From: Peptostreptococcus stomatis DSM 17678 | GTDB taxonomy: Bacteria; Bacillota; Clostridia; Peptostreptococcales; Peptostreptococcaceae | Length of the DNA: 38,246 nucleotides | Assembly (NCBI RefSeq): GCF_000147675.1 | Contig: NZ_ADGQ01000030.1 | Coordinates: 1 to 38,246, forward strand | Direction of reading: 5' to 3' | Shown here: piece after piece, positions 8,609-18,328 of the stretch | Position numbering within the stretch: the first letter of the stretch is position 1 | How the letters are laid out: each line of letters opens with the position of its first letter | Translations under genes and position numbers: made by a program | The notes under the pieces: generated by a model | The model's database searches: none | Seen by the model: only the letters and a program-made list of their open reading frames with translations | What the model was told of the DNA's origin: nothing

Positions 8609-11600
8609 GTGGACAAAAGAACAGACAAGTGTAATAGACCATAGGGGGTCAAACCTCCTAGTAGCAGCCGCAGCTGGATCAGGAAAGACAGCCGTCTTAA
8701 TCGAGAGGATTATAAGCCTAGTTACTGACAAGGAAAAACCCATAGATATAGATAAACTTTTGGTGGTTACCTTTACTAAGGCTGCAGCCAATGAAATGAG
8801 GGAGAGGGTAGGCCTAGCCCTGGAAGATGCCCTGGACAAGGACCCTGAAAATGACCACCTTCAAAGGCAACTACTACTATTGAACAGGGCTGATATAACC
8901 ACTATAGACTCATTTTGTGGTCGTGTGGTCAGGGAAAATTTTCATGCTACTGACCTAGACCCTAATGTTAGGACTGGTGACCCTGCAGAAATTGAAATGA
9001 TAAAGAAGGATGTAATAGAGGACCTTTTTGAGGACCTTTATAACGAAAAAAATGAAGAATTTTTGAGCCTGGTAGACATATATTCAGCCAGGAACAATGA
9101 TAGGCCCCTTATGGACTTGATACTAATGCTTAATACTTTTATAGACTCATCGGCCTATCCAGAGGACTGGCTAGATGATAATGCAGAAAAGTTCAATACT
9201 AAGGACAAGGAAGACAAGGATATTATTTCTTCTTATCTAGGACCTTACCTGACCAATGAAGTAGCCATATTGGCTTCATACACCTATAGGCTAGAGGAAG
9301 TAATTGACAAACTAGAGGCCTATGATGACCTGGTCAAGTATAGGGATTTTATAGGCCAGCACCTTGTCTATATTAGGTCAATACTAGGAGTTTTATCTTC
9401 TAGGCTTGGCCAGGAAAAGACAAGTTTTGATCCGGAATTGGATGCAAACTTTCTTGAACTGGACCTTGAGGACTTGAAGGAAAAAATAGACAACTACAGG
9501 TCAGGAAAGAGTGATATAAAGAGTTTTAGGATAGGTTCAAAGGTGGATGACTATGTAAAGGCAGAATATAAGATTATAAAAAAAATGGTTGATAGTATAA
9601 TTAGTGATATAAAGTCAATCCAAGACAGGATCTATATAAGTCTAGATGAGGTTAGGCTAGAGTTAGATATGGCCTATCCATATATGAGGGCAGTATCCAA
9701 TATAACAAAGAGATTTAGGCAGGCCTATAGGCAAAAGTTAAAGAGCCTGGGCTTAGTAGATTTTTCATATATAACACATACTGCCCTAGACATCTTGATA
9801 GATAGGTCGGGTGGAAGTCTTGAACCTAGCAAGATTGCCCTGGCCTATAGGGACCTATACGAAGAGGTCTTTATAGATGAGTACCAGGATAGCAATATGG
9901 TCCAGGAATTAATCCTGTCGACTATTTCTAGGACCAGTCCTGGAAATAGGTTTATGGTTGGAGATGTCAAGCAGAGTATCTATAGGTTTAGACAGGCCAT
10001 GCCAGAGATATTTATGAAAAAGTATGATGAATATGCTATTAGCCAGGGTCCTATTGAAGCTGGACGTAAGATCCTCTTATACAACAATTTCAGGAGTAGT
10101 GCCCAGGTACTAGAGGCCTGTAACCATGTCTTTATGTCCATTATGAGGAAGGCTACAGGAGAGCTTGACTATACGGATGAGGAGAGGTTAAATCCAAGTG
10201 CTGTTTTTAAGGAGCTGGACTATGATAGTATAGATGAAAGTGTCTATAGAGACCTAGGCAATGACAGTGACAATACTGGCATCACTCCAGGCTTATCCAT
10301 GGAAAACTTTAATATAGGGGGACCTGTAGAAGTACGGTTGGTTGACAAGGTATTTAATGAAGATGGACTAGACCTGGAAGGGGTAGATTTGGAAGACTTT
10401 AGGTCCATATCAAGCTTTAGGTCACAGTGCCAGGCCATAGGGGCCTATATAGACCAGGTGGTAAACAATAGGGAAAAGCCATATTTGGTTTTTGATAGAA
10501 AATTAGACAAGTATAGGAAGATAGAATACAGGGACATAGTAGTCCTATTCAGGTCCTTAAAGTTTAGGGTGGAAGATATTGAAGATGTCTTTAGTCAACT
10601 TGGCATACCAATCTATTCAGACTTAGGAGGAGACTATTTCTCTACCCTTGAGGTAAGCATATTTGAAAACCTACTTAGGATAATTGACAACCCTAGGCAG
10701 GATATATGCCTTTTATCGGTTATGAGGTCGCCTATATATAAGTTCAAACCTAGTGATTTCGCCTTATTGAGGCTACTTGATAAGGATTCAGACATATATG
10801 GACTTTTGGTGAAGTTATATGAGATGGACCAGGATGAACTTGATAATCTTGACCAGGATTACAAGGACCTAAGGGCTAGACTTGTATACTTTATGGACCA
10901 AATCAAAGCCTATAGAAAGATGTCTAGCCTTATGCCTCTTGATGAATTTATATGGTTCTTACTAAAGGATACTGGCTACTATGCTTATGTAGGTGGCCTG
11001 GAGTTAGGCCAGCATAGACAGAATAACCTTATCTTATTTTTCGAGAGGGCCAGGACTTTTGAAAAAACATCCTTCAAGGGTTTATTTAACTTTGTAAACT
11101 ATATAGATAGGGTCAAGACCAGGGGTTCTGACTTGGGTGAGGCCAAGGAACTTTCAGGAGATGCAAATGTTGTAAGACTAATGACAATTCATAAGAGTAA
11201 GGGATTGGAATTCCCCCTAGTTATAGTTGCCAAGGCAGATGGTAAATTCAATTTTAAGAGTAGCGACCATAGGTTGTCACTCCATCAAGACCTAGGATAT
11301 GGACCAAAGATTATAGACAAGTCTAAGAGGATAAATTTTCCAAGTATGGCCAAGACCTATATTGATAAGAAGATGGAATTAGAGCAAGAAGCTGAGGAAA
11401 TGAGGCTACTTTATGTTGCCATGACCAGGGCCAAGGAAAAGTTGGTATTTTTTGCCAATATAGATGATTATAGTAAAAAATTAGATGAGTGGAAGTCAAA
11501 GTTAAGAGACCAGGATGGTAGGATAGAAAGCTTTGAAATATTAAATTCAAGGACCTACCTGGATTGGATAATGATGTCCATAGCTAACCTTGAAGTCAGG

Positions 11601-12530
11601 GGCAAGGCCCTTGATGCAAGGGGTAAGGAATGTGACTATATGGGCTATAAGGACACTAATTGGCTAATTGATGTAGAGGACAAGTTGGCAGTCTTCAAAA
11701 GGGCCAAGGATATTGAAAACAGGGTCGAACCTATAAGGAATATGCCTCTTGAGCCAGTGGAAGAAGAAAAGGATCCTGGTCGCAAGCCGACAATTGTGAA
11801 GCCATATGCCTACCAGGCAAGTGCCCTAAAGCCGGCCAGTATATCGGTATCAGAGGTTAAGAAGATAATAGAGGCAGAGGACCAGACCAAGTATGAAAAT
11901 ATGTATATGAGCAGGACCATACCTGACCTCAAGACACCAAGCTTTATGCACACTTCTAAGACCAAAATATCCTATAGTCCAGGTGAGAAGGGAACAATTT
12001 TCCACCTTGTTATGGAGCTATTGGACTTTGAGGGCTTATATAGGTTAAGAGAAGACACCAAAGGCTTAAATGACAAGATAGGGGCTGACCTGCAAGGCTT
12101 GATTGACAAGAATATACTGAGACCGGAAGAAGTGGGTACAGTAAATAGGAAGTGGATAGCTGACTTTGTAAAGACCCCGATTTTTGCCAGGTTGAGCCAG
12201 GCAGCTAGTCAGGGGCTCCTACATAGGGAAACGGCTATTGACTATAATATAGGACTTACTGAGATATACAAGTATGAATCTATAGATGAATCTGAAAGAA
12301 TGATGTTGGTTGGTATAGTCGATGTATTTTTTGAAGACCAGGATGGTGACTTGGTCCTACTTGACTACAAGACCGACTATGTGAGTAAGGATAGGTATGA
12401 GGATATAGTGGCCAGGTATAAGCCACAGCTAGACCTTTATGCCAGGGCATTGGAGGATATTTCAGGCAAGAGGGTAAAGGAGAAATATATATACCTATTT
12501 AGTGTAGGTGACTTAGTTAGTTATGATTAG
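8598..12530 (+). CDS. addA: AddA (RexA) helicase-nuclease subunit
   Basis: This 1310-residue protein is full-length AddA. It is the 3'-5' motor of AddAB and has its own C-terminal nuclease. Visible motifs are the Q-motif TKEQ (6-9), Walker A AGSGKT (26-31), Walker B DEYQD (427-431), GDVKQSIYRFRQA (motif III), TIHKSKGLEFP (motif V), LLYVAMTRAKEKL (motif VI), and in the nuclease GTIFHLVME and LLDYKTD (Asp1256, Lys1258). The start is GTG at 8598, eight bases after a GGAAGGGGGA ribosome site and inside the end of addB, so translation is probably coupled and AddA:AddB kept equimolar. It is followed after 9 nt by sbcD. Identification is firm, and nothing suggests damage. Confidence 0.96.
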   Translation: MATKWTKEQTSVIDHRGSNLLVAAAAGSGKTAVLIERIISLVTDKEKPIDIDKLLVVTFTKAAANEMRERVGLALEDALDKDPENDHLQRQLLLLNRADITTIDSFCGRVVRENFHATDLDPNVRTGDPAEIEMIKKDVIEDLFEDLYNEKNEEFLSLVDIYSARNNDRPLMDLILMLNTFIDSSAYPEDWLDDNAEKFNTKDKEDKDIISSYLGPYLTNEVAILASYTYRLEEVIDKLEAYDDLVKYRDFIGQHLVYIRSILGVLSSRLGQEKTSFDPELDANFLELDLEDLKEKIDNYRSGKSDIKSFRIGSKVDDYVKAEYKIIKKMVDSIISDIKSIQDRIYISLDEVRLELDMAYPYMRAVSNITKRFRQAYRQKLKSLGLVDFSYITHTALDILIDRSGGSLEPSKIALAYRDLYEEVFIDEYQDSNMVQELILSTISRTSPGNRFMVGDVKQSIYRFRQAMPEIFMKKYDEYAISQGPIEAGRKILLYNNFRSSAQVLEACNHVFMSIMRKATGELDYTDEERLNPSAVFKELDYDSIDESVYRDLGNDSDNTGITPGLSMENFNIGGPVEVRLVDKVFNEDGLDLEGVDLEDFRSISSFRSQCQAIGAYIDQVVNNREKPYLVFDRKLDKYRKIEYRDIVVLFRSLKFRVEDIEDVFSQLGIPIYSDLGGDYFSTLEVSIFENLLRIIDNPRQDICLLSVMRSPIYKFKPSDFALLRLLDKDSDIYGLLVKLYEMDQDELDNLDQDYKDLRARLVYFMDQIKAYRKMSSLMPLDEFIWFLLKDTGYYAYVGGLELGQHRQNNLILFFERARTFEKTSFKGLFNFVNYIDRVKTRGSDLGEAKELSGDANVVRLMTIHKSKGLEFPLVIVAKADGKFNFKSSDHRLSLHQDLGYGPKIIDKSKRINFPSMAKTYIDKKMELEQEAEEMRLLYVAMTRAKEKLVFFANIDDYSKKLDEWKSKLRDQDGRIESFEILNSRTYLDWIMMSIANLEVRGKALDARGKECDYMGYKDTNWLIDVEDKLAVFKRAKDIENRVEPIRNMPLEPVEEEKDPGRKPTIVKPYAYQASALKPASISVSEVKKIIEAEDQTKYENMYMSRTIPDLKTPSFMHTSKTKISYSPGEKGTIFHLVMELLDFEGLYRLREDTKGLNDKIGADLQGLIDKNILRPEEVGTVNRKWIADFVKTPIFARLSQAASQGLLHRETAIDYNIGLTEIYKYESIDESERMMLVGIVDVFFEDQDGDLVLLDYKTDYVSKDRYEDIVARYKPQLDLYARALEDISGKRVKEKYIYLFSVGDLVSYD

Positions 12531-12539
12531 GAGGTTTTT

Positions 12540-13763
12540 ATGAGGATACTTCATACGTCGGATTGGCACCTGGGCAAGACCCTAGAGGGCCATGATAGGC
12601 ATGATGAACAGGTTAGGTTTTGTGACAATTTAATAGACCTTGTAGAAGAAAATAATGTAGACCTAGTCCTGATAGCCGGGGATATATATGACAGCTACAA
12701 TCCTCCATCAAGTGCTGAGTCCCTATTTTATAGGACTATAGAAAGGTTAGCCAAGGATGGTTCCAGGCCAGTCTTTATAATTGCAGGTAACCATGATAAT
12801 CCTGATAGGTTGGAATCAGTTAGACCCCTGGTTGAGGGTCTAGGAATTACTATTCTGGGCTATCCTAGGAGCCAGGCAACTAGGGGAAAGTATAGGGGAT
12901 TTTCTATTGAAGAGGCCCAACCATGCTTTACAAAGATAGCAATAGGAGACCAAAAAATTAATATAATCAGTCTGCCTTATCCAAGTGAAAAAAGACTTAA
13001 TGAAGCCTATGACCAGACTGATGATATAAACGAAATGCAGGAGTCCTATACTAAGAAGGTAGGTAGGATATTCAGGGATTTAGAAAAGTTTTACAGGGAT
13101 GATGAGATAAACATAGCAGTCAGCCATATTTTTGTGGTTGGGTCTGCTATATCGGATTCAGAGCGCAGGATAGAGTTGGGCGGTTCTTTGTTGGTTGAAA
13201 AATCAGACCTACCTGCCAGGTCCCAGTATACTGCCCTTGGACATATCCACAAGCCACAGAGGATATCCAAGGAATATAGGGCATATTACTCTGGCTCCCC
13301 AATCCAATATAGTAAAAATGAGAGGTCTTCATCTAAGTCAGTTTATTTGGTTGATTTGGAGCCAGGTCAGGAACCTGATGTAAATCAAGTCCTCCTAGAC
13401 AACTATAGGCCAATCTGTCTTTTTAAGGCAACCAGCCTAGACCAGGCCATGGCCATATGTGAAGAAAGGTCAGGTCAGGACATATTTGCCTATTTTGAAA
13501 TAGAAACCAATGATAGTATAGACCTGGAGAGTATTAGGAAGATGAAAAAATTGATGAAAAACATCATCGAGATAAAGCCAGTCCTAAAGGGAAGCCAAGA
13601 CTGGGTCAAAAAGGAAATGGTTGATATAAGCAGGGCCAGCATCGGCCAATATTTTGTGGATTTCTACAAGGAAGAAAATGAAGGCAGGGCCCCACGTCAG
13701 GACTTGATAGACCTGTTTAATAAGCTGATCAGTAGGGAGGATATAGACCATGAAACCAATTAG
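12540..13763 (+). CDS. sbcD: SbcD, Mre11-type nuclease subunit of SbcCD
   Basis: This 407-residue calcineurin-like phosphoesterase has the Mre11/SbcD metal-site motifs: DWH (Asp8, His10), AGDIYD (Asp48), AGNHD (Asn85, His86), a later SHIF His, and LGHIHKP. With SbcC it forms an ATP-driven Mn-dependent 3'-5' exonuclease and hairpin endonuclease that opens protein-blocked or hairpin DNA ends. The ATG at 12540 follows AGGAGG that overlaps the addA stop. The C-terminus overlaps sbcC by 14 nt. Co-transcription with addAB joins end-opening to resection in one operon. Confidence 0.95.
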   Translation: MRILHTSDWHLGKTLEGHDRHDEQVRFCDNLIDLVEENNVDLVLIAGDIYDSYNPPSSAESLFYRTIERLAKDGSRPVFIIAGNHDNPDRLESVRPLVEGLGITILGYPRSQATRGKYRGFSIEEAQPCFTKIAIGDQKINIISLPYPSEKRLNEAYDQTDDINEMQESYTKKVGRIFRDLEKFYRDDEINIAVSHIFVVGSAISDSERRIELGGSLLVEKSDLPARSQYTALGHIHKPQRISKEYRAYYSGSPIQYSKNERSSSKSVYLVDLEPGQEPDVNQVLLDNYRPICLFKATSLDQAMAICEERSGQDIFAYFEIETNDSIDLESIRKMKKLMKNIIEIKPVLKGSQDWVKKEMVDISRASIGQYFVDFYKEENEGRAPRQDLIDLFNKLISREDIDHETN

Positions 13764-16700
13764 ACTAGAAATTGATGGAATAAATAGTTATGCCTCCAAA
13801 CAGGTCATAGATTTTGAAAGACTTACATCCAGGGGTATATTTGGGATATTTGGAAAGACGGGGTCTGGAAAGTCCACTATATTGGATGCCATGACCCTGG
13901 CCCTTTATGGAAATATAGCTAGGGGAAGTAAAGAGTTTATTAATTCAAATAGGGATAAGGCAAGTATATCCTATACCTTTGAACTAGGCCTAGGCCAAGA
14001 TAGGGTCAGGTATATGGTTACCAGGAGGTTTAAGAAAAGTGAAAGGTCAGGAAAGACTTCAGCTACTAGTGACTATGTAAGGCTTATGTTCAAGGGACCA
14101 GATGATGATTACGAGGTTTTGGCTGACAAAGTAGGAGATGTTAACAAGCAGATAAAAGCTATACTTGGCCTAGAAGAGGGTGACTTTTTGAAGTCGGTAG
14201 TCCTACCCCAGGGTAGGTTTGGTGAATTCTTGTCGTTAACAGGTAAGGACAGGAGAAATATGCTTGAGAGGATATTTAACCTTGAAGAGTATGGGACAGA
14301 CCTAAATGTGTCTCTTGCCAGGTACAAGAGGACGGTAGGCGACCAAATTAATATAGTCCAGGCCAAGTTGGCTGAATATCCAGAAGTAACTCAAGAAGCC
14401 TACAAGGAGCTGGAAGAAGAAATAAAGAAGCTGGAAGAGGAGTTAAAGTATAGTAGGAAGGAACTTGTGGAAGAAGAAAAAATTTACCAGGAATATAGGG
14501 AAGTCCACAAGTTAAGCCTAGAAAAGGTCAGGTTGGAAGGCCTAGAAAAAGACTTGATAGACCAGAAGGACTCTATGGAAGACCTAAGGTCAAGATTGGA
14601 GATAACAAGTACCTACTTTGGCTTAGCTGAAGATATAAAAAAGTTGGAAGACCTAGATATACAACTGGAAAAAATTTCCAAAGAACTGGATCTGGGAGAA
14701 AAAAATTACCAGGTCATAAGGGAATCTATAGGTGAGGAAAATGAAAACCTGCTAGATCTAGAAAGGCAACTCAAGTCCAGTATGCAGGATACTGCCTATA
14801 AGAATAGGGTAAGAGAGGCCTACCAGTTAGAAAATACAAAAGAAAACTTAGAAAAAGACAAGAATGATAAAATATCCTTAGTTGAAGATGTTTTGACTCA
14901 AATAAAGAAAATTGACAAGGTCCTGGAGACCAGGCAGGAAGACCTGAACAAGTTAGAAGACCAGATGGGCAACATTATTGATGCCATAATTGAAGAGGAG
15001 AAAATCAAGGTCCCAAGTGATGACCAGCTAATGGATATGAACACGAACCTTCATGACTTGGGGGCTATAATATCTAAGCATGAAGATAATGAAGCCAAGT
15101 CCAAACTTCTAAGAGATAGGACGGGTAAGCGTCAAGACCAGATAAGTCAACTAAGGAAAGATATAAAGGACAAGGAAAAAGAAATAGGGGATAAAAAGGC
15201 CCAGTTGGAAAGCCTTGTTAAGGAAAATAATGAGCTTAGGCTACAAGACCTTGCCAAAGACCTAAAGAATATATTAAGGGAGGGTGACCACCTGGGTCAT
15301 GCCTGTCCGGTATGTGGTTCAATGATAGAGAGTCTAGACCAGGGCTTAGTAGCCAATATTGACCTGGATATTTACAAGAGGAATATAGACGAGGTCCAAG
15401 CAGACCTAGATAGCTTGCTTCAAGAAAGGGAAAAGAGGAGACTGGACCTGGGCAGGTTGGAAACCCAATTAAGCCTGGAAAAAGAAGAGCTAGACAGGCT
15501 TGAGTTAGAATTAGCCAAGTCAGATATTCAAGTCTTGAGGGCCAAATACAAGGCTCAAAATGACCAATTAGAAAGGGAGAAATCCCTAAAAAACTTAAAG
15601 GAAAAAGAAATAGCTAAATTAAACAAGGAAAAGGACAAGGTCAATAGGGACAAGTCATCTATAGAAAAAGAAATAAGAGACCTGATAGTGGACCTAGAAT
15701 CCAGGAAGACAAGGCTGGAGGTCTATAAGGATAATATAGACAAGTTAGACGCTTCCTCAAAAAGTTTGGAAGACCAGTTAAGGCCTTTGAAAAGAGACCT
15801 AGGCACAGACAATATTCAAGAGGTCTACGAAGAAATGCAAAGAAAGGAAGAGGCCTTTGATAGACTCAACAAGGATATAAGCCTTCAAGAGGAAAGCATA
15901 GAACGATTAAAACTTGAAGAAGGGAAAATACTTGAGTCTTGTAAGGACCTTACAAGCCAAAAAGAAGCAACCCAAGTTAGGAAGGAAACAATCCTGGCCA
16001 GGGAAGAGTTTAAGGATATAGACAGGTTAAGGCAGGAGGCCCTGTCTAAAGATGACTACGACCAGTCTTTGATTAAACTTGAAGCCTATGATAAAAAAAT
16101 CTTAGAAATAGGTCATTCCATTAGGCTGGTACTAGAGGGGCTAGCAGGTAGGTCGGTAGAAGAGGAAGCCTTGTTGCAACAAGAAGGCCTATGTAAGGAC
16201 CTAGAAGAAAAGCTAGATATCCTAAAAGACAAACTATCTACCCTTACCTACCAATATAAAAAGATGGGTCAAGACCTAGACCTGGTTGCTTCTTTCCTAA
16301 AAGATCTGGCAAATTATCAGACCAAGATGGATTCAATTTTAGACCTTGAGAGGGTCTTGAGGGGAAACAAATTTGTAGAATACCTAGCCCAGGCCTACCT
16401 ACAAAATATAGTTTATGATGCATCACAGAGGTTAGACCTTATAACAAGTGGTAGGTATGCCCTGGAGATAGATGGGGACTATGCCTTTGTCATTAGGGAC
16501 AACTACAAGGGTGGTTTGAGGCGGTCTGCTGATACCTTGTCAGGAGGGGAAAATTTCCTGGTATCCCTATCACTAGCCCTGGCCCTATCTTCACAGATAC
16601 AGTTAAAGGGAAGTGCCCCACTTGAGTTCTTCTTTCTGGATGAAGGTTTTGGAAGCCTAGATCGAGACCTACTAGATACAGTTATGACTTCACTTGAAAG

Positions 16701-16830
16701 ACTTCAAGGAGAAAATATGAGTGTCGGTATAATAAGTCATGTGGAAGAACTTAAGAATATGATACCTGTTAAGCTGGAAGTAGAATTTGATGAAATAGAA
16801 TCATCTTCAAAAGTCAAGCTTTCATGGTAA
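13750..16830 (+). CDS. sbcC: SbcC, Rad50-type ATPase subunit of SbcCD
   Basis: This 1026-residue SMC-like protein has an N-terminal ATPase half with Walker A GKTGSGKST (35-43). Two long Lys/Glu-rich coiled coils flank a zinc hook CPVC (Cys519, Cys522). The C-terminal half has the LSGGE signature (about 930-934) and Walker B FFFLDEGFGSLD (Asp964, Glu965). Length and order are typical of SbcC. It dimerises through the zinc hook and drives SbcD. It is the last gene of the operon that begins at 572. I see no strong terminator in the 20 bp after its stop, and the next gene has its own extended -10 promoter there, so some read-through is likely. Confidence 0.96.
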   Translation: MKPIRLEIDGINSYASKQVIDFERLTSRGIFGIFGKTGSGKSTILDAMTLALYGNIARGSKEFINSNRDKASISYTFELGLGQDRVRYMVTRRFKKSERSGKTSATSDYVRLMFKGPDDDYEVLADKVGDVNKQIKAILGLEEGDFLKSVVLPQGRFGEFLSLTGKDRRNMLERIFNLEEYGTDLNVSLARYKRTVGDQINIVQAKLAEYPEVTQEAYKELEEEIKKLEEELKYSRKELVEEEKIYQEYREVHKLSLEKVRLEGLEKDLIDQKDSMEDLRSRLEITSTYFGLAEDIKKLEDLDIQLEKISKELDLGEKNYQVIRESIGEENENLLDLERQLKSSMQDTAYKNRVREAYQLENTKENLEKDKNDKISLVEDVLTQIKKIDKVLETRQEDLNKLEDQMGNIIDAIIEEEKIKVPSDDQLMDMNTNLHDLGAIISKHEDNEAKSKLLRDRTGKRQDQISQLRKDIKDKEKEIGDKKAQLESLVKENNELRLQDLAKDLKNILREGDHLGHACPVCGSMIESLDQGLVANIDLDIYKRNIDEVQADLDSLLQEREKRRLDLGRLETQLSLEKEELDRLELELAKSDIQVLRAKYKAQNDQLEREKSLKNLKEKEIAKLNKEKDKVNRDKSSIEKEIRDLIVDLESRKTRLEVYKDNIDKLDASSKSLEDQLRPLKRDLGTDNIQEVYEEMQRKEEAFDRLNKDISLQEESIERLKLEEGKILESCKDLTSQKEATQVRKETILAREEFKDIDRLRQEALSKDDYDQSLIKLEAYDKKILEIGHSIRLVLEGLAGRSVEEEALLQQEGLCKDLEEKLDILKDKLSTLTYQYKKMGQDLDLVASFLKDLANYQTKMDSILDLERVLRGNKFVEYLAQAYLQNIVYDASQRLDLITSGRYALEIDGDYAFVIRDNYKGGLRRSADTLSGGENFLVSLSLALALSSQIQLKGSAPLEFFFLDEGFGSLDRDLLDTVMTSLERLQGENMSVGIISHVEELKNMIPVKLEVEFDEIESSSKVKLSW

Positions 16831-16844
16831 AATAAAAATACTTG

Positions 16845-16853
16845 TGTTATAAT
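16845..16853 (+). promoter_or_regulatory. Extended -10 promoter for the HlyC/CorC-family gene
   Basis: TGTTATAAT is a TGn-TATAAT extended -10 element just after the sbcC stop. The -35 region is poor, which is common with extended -10s. Transcription would start near 16860, so the frame-compatible TTG at 16842 cannot be the start for this transcript. Confidence 0.55.
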
Positions 16854-16892
16854 ATACTCAAGATAAATTTAGAAAATAGGAGAGTGGTTTTA

Positions 16893-18221
16893 TTGGATTC
16901 TGGTAGTTTATGGATTCAGATTGTAGTCTTAATAGGCTTAATAATAATGTCTGCATTTTTCTCAGCATCTGAAACAGCAGTAATGTCAGTCAGCAAGGTG
17001 AGGATCAGACACCTGAAAGAAAATGGCGTCAAGGGTGCCAGTGTATTAGAAAAGTTAATAGACCAGCCTAAAAAATTGCTAAGTTCAATTCTAGTAGGCA
17101 ACAATGCGGTTAACATAGCTGCAACATCCATATCTACATCTCTTTTTATGAGTATATTTGGTAATCAGGGAATAGCCATGGCTACTCTTGTCATGACAGT
17201 ATTGGTATTGGTTTTTGGTGAGGTAACTCCAAAGACACTTGCAGCCAACAACAAGGAGAGGGTATCTCTGGCCTTTGCTAAGATACTAAGGGTTGTAATT
17301 ATAGTACTAACACCATTTGTATTTATTATAAATATAGTTACTAGCATAATATTCAAGATATTCAGGATAAAGGATGATGATCCAAAATCCCTGGTAACTG
17401 AAGAAGACCTAAAGATTATGGTAAATGTTGGCCACGAAGAAGGTGTCCTTGAGCATGAAGAAAGAGAAATAATCAATAATGTATTTGAATTTGGTGATAT
17501 GAAGGCAGAAGATGCTATGGTCCAGAGGGTTGACATGGTAGCTATAGATGTAGAGTCAAGCTATGAAGATATTTTGGAGGTCTTTAAGGAAGAAAAATTA
17601 AGTAGGATGCCTGTCTATAAGGAAAATATTGACGATATAATAGGTATCTTGAATATAAAGGATATAATATTCTTGACAGATGAAGAAGAGGAGAATTTTA
17701 ATGTAGAAAAATACATGAGAGAAGCCTTCTTTACCTACGAGTTCAAGAAAATATCCCAATTGTTAGAAGAAATGAAGCTGGCCAAGACCCAGATAGCTAT
17801 AGTTCTCGATGAGTATGGTGGTACATCAGGCCTCCTGACAATTGAAGACCTAGTTGAAGTCTTGGTAGGGGATATCGAGGATGAGTACGATGAAGATGAA
17901 GAAGAAATTGTAAAGGTTGCCGAAAATGAATATATAGTTGACGGTGGGACAAAGTTGACAGATGTAAATGAATACCTTTACAATGAACTAGAATCTGATG
18001 AATTCGACTCTATTGGTGGATATATCATGGGTTATATCAACGGTCTACCAGAAGAGGGCCAGGAGATTGAACTCGATGAATCTACCAAGGTCAAGGTACT
18101 ATCTCTTGATAAGAACAGGATAGAAAAGCTCCAGATGTTTGTTAAGGAAATAGAAAGAAATGATGATGAAATTTCCTTTAAGGAGTATATAGAAAAAGAA
18201 AATAATAAGGACAACGACTAG
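16893..18221 (+). CDS. HlyC/CorC-family (CNNM-like) CBS-domain membrane protein
   Basis: This protein of about 442 residues has the standard three-part layout. A DUF21/CNNM transmembrane domain with about four helices comes first, starting at SAFFSASETAVMS. A CBS pair (about residues 200-320) follows, with LSRMPVYKENIDDIIGIL and then IAIVLDEYGGTSGLLTIEDLVE. The C-terminal CorC_HlyC domain contains the GYIMGYINGLPEEGQ stretch. Family members are linked to Mg2+ or other cation export or homeostasis; 'hemolysin' is a historical name. I chose TTG at 16893 because AGGAGAG at 16879-16885 is spaced for it and it lies downstream of the promoter; GTG at 16884 is an alternative. An acidic linker (DEYDEDEEE) joins CBS and C-terminal domains. 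The substrate cannot be told. Confidence 0.85.
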   Translation: MDSGSLWIQIVVLIGLIIMSAFFSASETAVMSVSKVRIRHLKENGVKGASVLEKLIDQPKKLLSSILVGNNAVNIAATSISTSLFMSIFGNQGIAMATLVMTVLVLVFGEVTPKTLAANNKERVSLAFAKILRVVIIVLTPFVFIINIVTSIIFKIFRIKDDDPKSLVTEEDLKIMVNVGHEEGVLEHEEREIINNVFEFGDMKAEDAMVQRVDMVAIDVESSYEDILEVFKEEKLSRMPVYKENIDDIIGILNIKDIIFLTDEEEENFNVEKYMREAFFTYEFKKISQLLEEMKLAKTQIAIVLDEYGGTSGLLTIEDLVEVLVGDIEDEYDEDEEEIVKVAENEYIVDGGTKLTDVNEYLYNELESDEFDSIGGYIMGYINGLPEEGQEIELDESTKVKVLSLDKNRIEKLQMFVKEIERNDDEISFKEYIEKENNKDND

Positions 18222-18252
18222 TCCTTAGGGGATAACTTATAAACCCAATAAT

Positions 18253-18286
18253 AAAAGCAGGCTTTTAAAATAGGGCCTGCTTTTTA
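18253..18286 (+). terminator. Rho-independent terminator after the HlyC/CorC gene
   Basis: AAAAGCAGGC (18253-18262) pairs with GCCTGCTTTT (18275-18284) and merges into a T-run. It separates this gene from the pentein gene downstream. Confidence 0.85.
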
Positions 18287-18328
18287 AAGTCCTAGTTTGT
18301 TGTATTATATATTAAGGTGGTGGTTATC

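Noticed and set aside
16842-16892. N-terminal extension of the HlyC/CorC protein to TTG 16842
   Set aside because: It overlaps the -10 box and lacks a ribosome site; the TTG at 16893 has AGGAGAG.
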